Assembly: GCA_030635415.1 (NCBI GenBank)
Contig: DAOVYW010000007.1
Coordinates: forward strand, 1-20,823
Direction: 5' to 3'
DNA from: Candidatus Firestoneibacteriota bacterium
Lineage (GTDB): Bacteria > Oederibacteriota > JAAXVQ01 > JAUVAV01
Length of the DNA stretch: 20,823 nucleotides
Position 1 is the first letter of the stretch, and each line of letters starts with the position of its first letter. The notes under the pieces are model-generated. The model saw only the letters and a list, made by a program, of their open reading frames with translations, did no database searches and was not told where the DNA came from. Positions 6,900 to 14,800 of the stretch are shown here, one piece after another. A program made the translations under genes and the position numbers.

Positions 6900-9800
6900 C
6901 TACGGCTGGGAGAGCATCTTAACCCGTTTTGCGGCCCCCTGCCGCCACTCCTCTTTCTTGGCATTCCGGGAGATATCCCGGTAAACCTTGATCGCCTGGG
7001 ACCAGCGCTGCTGACGCTCATAAATCGCAGCCAACTGGGATATCGCGGTAATCCGGTAAACATTACTCTTGGGCAACAAGGGCATGGTCGCCTGGTAGAA
7101 TTTAACGGCCTGGCTCGTATTATTCATACTCTCATAACAATCGCCAATACGAAAATAGGCCTCGGCTAAGTGTTTAGTCTTCTGTTTCAGAGCTTTCCTA
7201 AAAGCCGAGATGGCCAGATCCCAGAGCTGCTGATCCTGATAATAGATGCCGATTTGAATCCGGGCCTCCACCGTCCGGGGACTTTTGGGAAAGCGCTCCG
7301 CGAAGTCCATGTACATGGCCATGGCCTCGCTGTATTTTTTCATTTTTTCATAACATACCGCAATATTATAAAGCGCATCCTCAATATAGGGCTTGACCGG
7401 GAATTTATCCAGTATTTGGCGATAACTGCCAAGCGCATCCTCAAAATTCCCAAGCATATAATGAACCGCTCCCAGACGGCTGAGTACTTCGGGCATTAAG
7501 TCGTTTTTGGGATAAGTCTCGGCAAACAACGAATAAGCCGATATGGCATCCGCATATTTCTTAAGCTGGTCATAACTGTCTCCCAGATAAAACATGCTGT
7601 TGGGAACCGCTTCGCTCCCCGGATAATTCAGAATCAGCCTATTGAATTCCCGGATGGCGGTGGCATAATTCTTACGCTTATAAAACAATTCCGCTACTTG
7701 ATACTGCACCTGGTTGGCGAATTTACTTTTAGGATAGCGGGTTATAAAATTCCTGTAATTCTGTAAACCGGGTTGCTTTTTCATCTGCCGAAAAGCCGTA
7801 TTCTCAATGCCGTCCTGGGCCAGCGTGGTGCTTTCATGGTCGGGAAAACGCCGGATAAACTGCTGATATGCCATAATGGCTTTTTGATCACTGCCCTGGT
7901 TGTAATAAGTTTGGGCGATTCGGAGATATGCCATGGGCACGGAGGAATTTTTCGGATAGCGCTGGATGAACAATTTATAACGGGCCCGGGCCCGCTGGTA
8001 ATCGTTGCCCCGGAAAATGGTATCCGCCACTTTTAATAATGCGTCCCGGCTGAACTTGTTTCCTTTGGGATGGGCAATAACTTTTTCCCAAACCTGCAGG
8101 GCATTTTTATAGGCTTTCAAACGATAATAAGCGAGTCCCATAAGATATTGCACATTGATACGCTCCGGGGCCCTGGGATTCTGCTCCTGCCAGCGCCGAT
8201 AGGCGGTTAGGGCTTTTTTGTATTGTTTCCGGTTGAAGAGGCAATGAGCTTTTACCAGAATCATATTTGAACGGATGCTTTTAGACAACCGCCGGTCTTT
8301 GATTACTTTTTCCGCCTCCTGCAAGGCTTCGGTAAAATGATTCATCTCAAACAAGGCCCATACGAGGCTCTCCTTGGCATAGGCGTAAGCGGTGGTATCC
8401 CAGTACTTGGCTACAATCTCCCCATGCAATTTAATGGCCTCAGAGGCGCGCTTTTGCCGGTAATAAGCCTCTCCCAGGAAATAGAGTCCCATGGCCCGGT
8501 AATTTCGGTTGTCCGGTTTAAAATGCTCTTCCATTTTTCGCAGGAAAGAAGACGTCTGGGAAATAACCTGATCCCACTGATTCATTTTTAAATAAGTAAT
8601 CTGCATCTGCACCAGGGCGATTTCCAAAAGCAAGGAATACTCAAATTGCGAAAGGATATTCCGGTACGCTTTTATCGCCTCGCCATAATTACGCATAAAA
8701 TAATGGCTGTTGGCAACAATGAAATTGGCGGAAACTGCCCGGGGATTGCCGCTGAAGTCCCGAATATACCGGTAAGCGGTCTTGATGGCCAGGGGATACT
8801 GCTTGTTTTTATACAACACCCAGGCATATTTTAAAAGACAGGTTTCCAGAATCTGCTCGGGCGGTGATCCGGTTAATATCTCGCGGAAAAGAACCGCTGC
8901 CTGCCGAAAGTGCTTCAAGCCCACATAAATTTCAGCCCGCAAGTATTTCACAAAAATTTTGGCCAGGGGTTGCTGCTGGTCCGCCAGCAGGCGGTTGATA
9001 TTGGCCAAGGCTTCTGAGTAGCGTTTTTGCCGAAGCAGCACCGCCGCTAACTTATAACGGGCGAAAAAACATATTCCCCCCCGCGAATACCTTTGAAGAA
9101 AAACCGTAAAAGCTTGCGTCGCGGCTTTATGATTGCCCGCTTGAAAAAAAGCCTCGGCTTTCAAGTAAGCCGCGTTTTTAGCATAGGAATGCTTTTTATG
9201 GAATTTAACAATTTTATCAAAATACGTCGCGGCTTCCTGATACCGTTTCAGGGCGAAAAGACTTCGCCCCTTGAGATAGAAAGCCTCCGGAGTATTCAGC
9301 CGGGCCAACCGCTTCAAAACTGCTATGTACCTCTGATGGGCAAAATCAATCTGGGCCAGTCCCACTAGTATGCTTTTACGCTTCCGGTAATGGGGATAAC
9401 GGGAGAGCAGGGAACGATACTGTCCGGCCGCCTGATGCATTTTTCCCTGCTTTATCAATATCTGGCATTCATTGGTTTCCACTTCCGCGCGCAAATGGGT
9501 CTTAGGATAGCGCCGGCTCATAGCGCCCCACATTGCTTCCGCCTTATCAATCTTCCCCAGGTTAAAATAACATTCCCCCATGCGAAACATGGCGCTGTCC
9601 CCGAATGCAATATGGTCCAGCTTGGTGGTCAGTTGCTTGTAATAAGCCAGCGCCTTGTTGAATTTCCCGCGGTTAAAATAAAGCTCGCCCAGCATATATT
9701 CCACAATAGGTTTACGGCTGCTGCGGGGATAATGGTTCAGAAAGGTAATCGTCCGGCGCAAAGTATCTTCAGCAGTCATTCTTGACTCCATACCCTTAAC

Positions 9801-9923
9801 CAGCGCCACCCAAGCTTGGCGCTCCGAACCCTGGCCATTGGCTATTGGAACCAAGGATAAACTGAGCAGGCCGGCTAAAAATAAATTACCCCGTACTTTA
9901 AATTTTATAGCGCACCCTTGCAT
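6900..9923 (-). CDS. Large exported TPR-repeat protein
   Basis: A 1007-residue protein made almost entirely of TPR-like helical hairpins, more than twenty by eye. They have the BamD/YbgF flavour, with recurring R-Y/F-P-x-S/N before each unit, such as LSRYPHY, FIQRYPKNSS, FIRRFPDH, LILNYPGS and FAERFPKS. An N-terminal signal peptide (hydrophobic LFLAGLLSLSLVPIANG, about 14-30) predicts a periplasmic location. The frame opens at 9968, but AGGAG (9931-9935) lies 7 nt before ATG 9923, so the 15 upstream residues are not translated. It sits between a barrel/FlgD gene and exbB, as YbgF-type TPR proteins sit by tol/exb genes, but at about four times the length of YbgF. It is probably a periplasmic scaffold linking the motor to outer-membrane proteins (inference). 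Confidence 0.9.
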   Translation of the reverse strand: MQGCAIKFKVRGNLFLAGLLSLSLVPIANGQGSERQAWVALVKGMESRMTAEDTLRRTITFLNHYPRSSRKPIVEYMLGELYFNRGKFNKALAYYKQLTTKLDHIAFGDSAMFRMGECYFNLGKIDKAEAMWGAMSRRYPKTHLRAEVETNECQILIKQGKMHQAAGQYRSLLSRYPHYRKRKSILVGLAQIDFAHQRYIAVLKRLARLNTPEAFYLKGRSLFALKRYQEAATYFDKIVKFHKKHSYAKNAAYLKAEAFFQAGNHKAATQAFTVFLQRYSRGGICFFARYKLAAVLLRQKRYSEALANINRLLADQQQPLAKIFVKYLRAEIYVGLKHFRQAAVLFREILTGSPPEQILETCLLKYAWVLYKNKQYPLAIKTAYRYIRDFSGNPRAVSANFIVANSHYFMRNYGEAIKAYRNILSQFEYSLLLEIALVQMQITYLKMNQWDQVISQTSSFLRKMEEHFKPDNRNYRAMGLYFLGEAYYRQKRASEAIKLHGEIVAKYWDTTAYAYAKESLVWALFEMNHFTEALQEAEKVIKDRRLSKSIRSNMILVKAHCLFNRKQYKKALTAYRRWQEQNPRAPERINVQYLMGLAYYRLKAYKNALQVWEKVIAHPKGNKFSRDALLKVADTIFRGNDYQRARARYKLFIQRYPKNSSVPMAYLRIAQTYYNQGSDQKAIMAYQQFIRRFPDHESTTLAQDGIENTAFRQMKKQPGLQNYRNFITRYPKSKFANQVQYQVAELFYKRKNYATAIREFNRLILNYPGSEAVPNSMFYLGDSYDQLKKYADAISAYSLFAETYPKNDLMPEVLSRLGAVHYMLGNFEDALGSYRQILDKFPVKPYIEDALYNIAVCYEKMKKYSEAMAMYMDFAERFPKSPRTVEARIQIGIYYQDQQLWDLAISAFRKALKQKTKHLAEAYFRIGDCYESMNNTSQAVKFYQATMPLLPKSNVYRITAISQLAAIYERQQRWSQAIKVYRDISRNAKKEEWRQGAAKRVKMLSQP

Positions 9924-9930
9924 ATTAACA

Positions 9931-9935
9931 CTCCT
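9931..9935 (-). promoter_or_regulatory. Ribosome binding site deciding the 9923 start
   Basis: AGGAG on the minus strand, 7 nt from ATG 9921-9923. It selects the start that gives a standard signal peptide over the longer frame opening at 9968. Confidence 0.75.
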
Positions 9936-10002
9936 GTTATAAATTTTAATTCCCCCGCCCCCGGGCACATAATATAATCAGGTGCTTGAACATTTAGTGT
10001 GT

Positions 10003-10030
10003 TTTGTCATTCCGAGTGCCCTGGACAAAA
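10003..10030. repeat. Intergenic repeat copy (tttgtcattcc...ccctggac type)
   Basis: This 28-nt block matches 17643-17670 at 23 of 28 positions without gaps (tttgtcattcc, variable core, ccctggac, aaa). Both copies are intergenic. It lies in the 143-bp gap between the barrel/FlgD gene and the TPR gene. Confidence 0.6.
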
Positions 10031-10066
10031 CCACAAAAACTCAAATCTGCTTTTTCGCAATAATTT

Positions 10067-11305
10067 CTACTTAACCCGTATAAACTCCGGAGTTGTGGTG
10101 CGGACAACTTGTATTTCCACCACATTGGACCTCAATTGATTCCCGTCGTAATCATAACCATCCAAAACACAGCGATAACTTCCATCGGCTACCATCCGTT
10201 TTTTTTGATCCCGGCCCTCCCAGGTGATGGACTTCGGTAATTTATGCCGACCTATAAAATATTTTACCATTTTTCCCCGGGAATTACGAATAGTAAGCAT
10301 CCACTTTTTTAATAATACCCTCTGGGTAAAATCAAGGTTAAATTTAATCCGCGGCTTTATCCCCCCCTTGGTTAAATACTTGGAAGAAGGGTTGAGTCCC
10401 GCGTGGTAAGCGCCGAATTTAAAATGCAGACCCATCCGATGGTGCATCCCGCTTACTTGAAAATCCGAGCGCAAGCCGTAATCCAGCCCCCAACTCCGGG
10501 TGTGATAGCCGGTTCCGGCATAAAAAGCTTTGGTATCCGCGCCGCCCCGGATAAACCACTGCCGGGAAAAATCACTCTCCAGTCCAAGCGCGGCCCGATA
10601 TGTCATTTCCTTCTCCAGTTCCTGGGTAAACTCCAGCCCGGCTTTGATAACATTCTTCCAAGCAGCGCCCATAGTCACTTGTAACTTCCGGGGATAAGTC
10701 ACCTCGTCCTGTGAGGTTCCGATCTGCGGTTGAAGAACATTATAGACCATGAGGCCTCCCCAAACAACCGGGGTAAACTTCAGACGCAGTCCCAAATCAA
10801 TACTCTCGCCCGCGCTGGCCCGCCCGTCATGCTCCACGCGCAGGGCCCGAATCCGCAAGCCGGCGAAAAACCCGGGCATAATGGCGCGGCCAAAGCCTAA
10901 TAAAAGCGCCTGTTCCCGCATTACCAGGGAAGTTGAAGCTTCATCCAAATCCGGCGTCCCGTCCGGCATTAGCAGGGATATTCCCATTCCGAACTTAGCT
11001 ATACCCAGCAGGGGCTGGGCATAGCTAAAGGTGGAAGCCAAACCCCCTTCCGGAAATACACCAAGATTAACCTTTACATCAGTATGCCGGAGGGTTTGCA
11101 AACCGGCGATATTTCCAAAGATCGCATCCCCCCCCTCCTGGGTGCCCTGCAGGGCCCCGGCTCCCAGGCTGCGGGCGGAAAGGCGGGGATTAAAATATAA
11201 CTCAGCATAGTGGTCATAAGCACTGCCGGCTGAAACCCATATTAAAATCAAACCCAGACCGGCCAATAAGCTGCAAGCTCTAATTGATATTTTTTTTGAT
11301 TTCAT
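10067..11305 (-). CDS. PorV/PorQ-like outer-membrane barrel fused to a FlgD-like domain
   Basis: A 412-residue protein with a signal peptide (about 1-29, ending AGSA). Residues about 30-320 resemble the PorV/PorQ (UPF0164) family: the opening motif LSARSLGAGALQGTQEGGDAI, then FGNIAGLQ (the family's x-N-P-A-G-L segment with Ile for Pro), then alternating amphipathic strands such as AKFGMGISLLMPDG, AFYAGTGYHTRSWGLDYGL and MGLHFKFGAY. Residues about 332-400 form a FlgD-type Ig module (WMLTIRNSRGKMVKYF, SITWEGRD, VADGSYRCVLDGYDYDGN). PorV shuttles cargo carrying C-terminal sorting domains in type IX secretion. Here a similar barrel carries a beta-sandwich of its own, which is unusual. It lies between the HAMP gene and the TPR gene. 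Barrel and module assignments are by pattern only. Confidence 0.8.
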   Translation of the reverse strand: MKSKKISIRACSLLAGLGLILIWVSAGSAYDHYAELYFNPRLSARSLGAGALQGTQEGGDAIFGNIAGLQTLRHTDVKVNLGVFPEGGLASTFSYAQPLLGIAKFGMGISLLMPDGTPDLDEASTSLVMREQALLLGFGRAIMPGFFAGLRIRALRVEHDGRASAGESIDLGLRLKFTPVVWGGLMVYNVLQPQIGTSQDEVTYPRKLQVTMGAAWKNVIKAGLEFTQELEKEMTYRAALGLESDFSRQWFIRGGADTKAFYAGTGYHTRSWGLDYGLRSDFQVSGMHHRMGLHFKFGAYHAGLNPSSKYLTKGGIKPRIKFNLDFTQRVLLKKWMLTIRNSRGKMVKYFIGRHKLPKSITWEGRDQKKRMVADGSYRCVLDGYDYDGNQLRSNVVEIQVVRTTTPEFIRVK

Positions 11306-11340
11306 AACCAGACTCCTTTAACGCTCCCAGACGGCGTATT

Positions 11341-11868
11341 TTAATCCAATTTAAAGGACGCAACCTCTGATTTTTTTGTCCGGTGCGGCTGCGCGGCTGC
11401 CGCTTTTTTTCCCTGCTTCTCCTTTTTTTTACTGCTTCCGGATTGAAGTATCATCACCCGGTCCCGGATATTGCTTATCATATTATTAAATTCATTTTTT
11501 AAATCCTGCAATTCATCTTTCTCCCGAAATTTTATCAGCACGGACAGGTCGCCGGAACCCGCCTGCTGCATACTCTGCTTCAGGCGGTAGACCGGTCCGG
11601 CAATACGATGCGATAGCCACAAGGCCAGATAAACATTTAAAATCGTCATACCGGCCAGCATCAGAGCGATCACCATTACAAATTTATAAAAAACCACAAT
11701 ATGATCCCCGGCGGGAATCCAGATACTGGTCATGGCTACGAACATTATAATCACGCTGGCGATCAATACTTCCACGGCCGCAATAATGCACCCGATAAAA
11801 GCCATCTTCATCTGAAACGGAGGCTCGATTAATAGTCTGCGTCTCTGGTTTTTTTTTGGCGTTTTCAT
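11341..11868 (-). CDS. Two-helix membrane protein with HAMP domain, no output domain
   Basis: A 175-residue inner-membrane protein. A basic N-terminus is followed by a first helix (about 23-50), a short periplasmic loop (about 50-60, IPAGDHIVVF) and a second helix (about 61-84). A HAMP domain follows (about 85-137: SHRIAGPVYRLKQSM...GDLSVLIKFREKDELQDLKNEFNNM). The remaining tail is Lys-rich (SSKKKEKQGKK) and low complexity, with no kinase, methyl-accepting or cyclase domain. HAMP domains normally relay signals to an output domain, so this one may act by association with another protein or as a membrane anchor. AGGAA precedes the ATG. The gene sits 25 bp after giant protein A and 35 bp before the barrel/FlgD gene, so it is co-transcribed with surface-protein genes. 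Confidence 0.88.
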   Translation of the reverse strand: MKTPKKNQRRRLLIEPPFQMKMAFIGCIIAAVEVLIASVIIMFVAMTSIWIPAGDHIVVFYKFVMVIALMLAGMTILNVYLALWLSHRIAGPVYRLKQSMQQAGSGDLSVLIKFREKDELQDLKNEFNNMISNIRDRVMILQSGSSKKKEKQGKKAAAAQPHRTKKSEVASFKLD

Positions 11869-11893
11869 GGAAATTCCTTTCTGCTTCCAGCGC

Positions 11894-14800
11894 TTATTTA
11901 ATAATAACCACTTTCCTCTTCTTGAGGCTTACGGTTCGGCCGTCGTCATAATGAATCTTCATCAGAGCCCAGTATATCCCCGGCCCCGCCGGCAACGTAT
12001 TCCAATCCAGCGTTTCCCCTTTTTTAGCAGCGCCATAACGTTCGGTCATGCAGGAGACTTTATCCCCCAGCAGATTGAGCATAACCAGCTCGACGCGGGC
12101 GGGACCGTCCAGATTGAAGAAAAAACGAACCCGGTCCTGGCTACAGGGATTAGGCGCCGGCACTATTTCTTCATCCCGGATTGAAATCAGGATATTATAA
12201 GGTATATCCAGAAATTCATAATTCTGGCCGCTCTTGATTTTAAGCATATAAGACCCGGCCGCCGGATTGATAATCCCGGCGGTCTCCAAAAATAAAACCG
12301 TGAACAAACTGTTTTTTGGCATGGTTACCGGAATCACAAAAGACAGGTCCCTGCCGGTGATATTTGACCCGGATACCGGGACATGGTTTAAAAGCAAATC
12401 ACCGGAAGAAATCACAGCCGGCAGACCGGTGCCAGCGGGAAATTGAATGGTTATCTCGTCGATCCCGGCTGTCAGGGCATTCAGGGTATTCACATACGCC
12501 TCGATTTGATACTCGGCCGTCATGGCCTCCATGGCCGGCTTCACTACCATCCGGCCACTGTACATTTTTGACAAAACAAATTCCAGCTGGTTGGTCACCT
12601 CGCCGCTGTCCGCAAAACCGGAAGCCGATTTAGCTCGCAAGGTCGCTATACCGGATTCCCGGGCCCGGCTCCGGACCGTAAACACCGCCCGGCCGTCAGA
12701 GCCGGTGGCAACCTGGATGCCCTCCAGAATAGTATCCGCGTCCAGAGTCATTATATCGCCGAGGGAAGAAGAAACCGTGATTAAAGTTCCCTGCTGGACC
12801 AGGGTTCCCGGATGATTGCTCAGATAGATTTGCGAAGTAGTAATAACGGCCTCGCTGGTCCCGTCCGCCGGGACAATATTCGGATCCGCGGTAAGCGTGA
12901 TCATGCCTCCCGCCGAATAATAATGGAAGTAAATACTCTCCACTTGGGTGGTATTGCCCACCATGTCCGCCGCAAAGCAATTCGCGAAATAGAAACCATC
13001 CTTAACCACCGCCACATTGGGCAAGCTGCCGATAACACACAACCCGTCATGGTTATATGCGGCTGGAATTCTCCAGCCAATGACGTACGTGTCCATGGGG
13101 GTTAAACCGGTAACATCGATGGAGCCGTTCGCAGCTATCATAGCAGTAGTAACGTAAACAAAACTCTTACGGCCCCGCTTATACTCTGATTCGTCCCATC
13201 CGTAATACTCCCGAACCTGCTGATCAATATCCCTCAGCTTGAATACAGTTATCTGCTCCTCGCTCAGTGACTGGTTCTGCGGCCCGATAAATGGACCGTC
13301 CGCATGAATATGGCCGTCCTCGGGCTTATCCCAAAATTCCCCCACCCCGGAATAAATTTCCACCGCGCAGGCGGTCAAATTAAGTCCAGAGCCGGGATAA
13401 ACCGTTCCGCCACTGAAGGGAGCGCGCAAATCCGGGTCCATGAGCGAGACCTGGACATCCGGGAAATTCGAGGTATAAGTATCCGGCAACGGAATCGCGG
13501 AGAAGGGATCCCAGGATATCAGACGCGGAGGCGTGAGATCATTGATAAAGTAGTAATCCATATCCCGGGTATTGGGGTCCCCGCAAGCATTGGAAATAGT
13601 ATCCTCCAGGTGTATGCGTATAGTGTAACGTCCCTCAATAGTATTGCCTATATATTCGGGGATCGGAAAAATCGGCGGAATGGTTTGCGCGATATCCGCT
13701 TCAAAAGTATTAACCTCATCAGTCCCATCACGTACCCATCCAGCGGCCGAGTTTATGGTATATTCCACATTATCCGGATTCAAAAGCGTCACACTGGAAG
13801 CCATAAGGTTGAGACGATCCGGAAAGGTACATTCCGGAAAGCTGACATTGCGGTCAAAAGGAGCATCCTGGGCATAAACCGAGACTTTTCGCGGAGCATC
13901 GTTTATAAGATCATAGCTTCTTAAATATTTATCGCCGCTGAGGGAAAAATAAATATACGGCGGATTCGGGCTTTCCGTGCTCTGGGTCGGAAAAACCCCG
14001 TCTTCCAGGGGAGGTATATCATCCACCAGAAACCGGGGAAGTTTGGTGTCTTGGTGACTGTTCTCATAATTCGCCCAGTCCCGCGCGCAGACTGAGATTG
14101 AATATACTCCGCTAAGGGGCGGGTAATTGCCTGGCAGAGTCAGAAAACCTTGATAAGTTGTTCCGCTGGTTACAGTATATATATTGCTAGTCCCGAAAGG
14201 ATTCACTTCCACCAAGGGAGAGCCTTCATAATAAAGACGCATTTCCGAGGGCTGGTAACTATGATGAGAAATGCCGCTGCCATTTAACGAAGTATTCCCG
14301 CCCCAGTCATTTGACCCTCCTTTGGTATCTGTAATATAGGCAACAAAATTATCGGTTGCGAGGGGAAAATGTGTTCCCCGGATCACACGGTTATTAGCGT
14401 TGAGAACTCCTTCCGGAGCCGATATATCGGAAATTTGCATATTTCCGATAACCGGCGGATTCTCGTCCTTCATAAATTCCCTGTTAAAGGAAGCGTTATT
14501 TCCCGCTTTATCCCGAATATCAACTGTAACCGTATAGAGAATGCCATTAGTGAAATACGCTTCATCAAATGGCAACCAGTCAAGTAAATGATATGTCTGG
14601 TTTTCACTCCCTCCGCCCGGTGCCGGGGTAATGGTAATTTGGGTATTTGCATAATCAATCGCCTCGCCAAAATCGACATCTTCTGTAACCGTGGGGTTCA
14701 GCGGTGCCCAAATACGGCTTAAATCTTCGCCCATGTAATAAGAAGCGCCATCAGGCACGCCGCTGCCGGTACGATAAGGATATCTCCAGCGTATAGAGAC

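Noticed and set aside
9936..10066. Promoter upstream of the large TPR gene
   Set aside because: A TATATT-like hexamer exists near 9970 but no matching -35 hexamer at 16-18 bp; evidence too weak.
13304..13924. 206-residue plus-strand frame
   Set aside because: It lies wholly inside giant gene A on the opposite strand, has no recognisable motifs and no ribosome binding site; the minus-strand protein aligns with a paralogue across this region.
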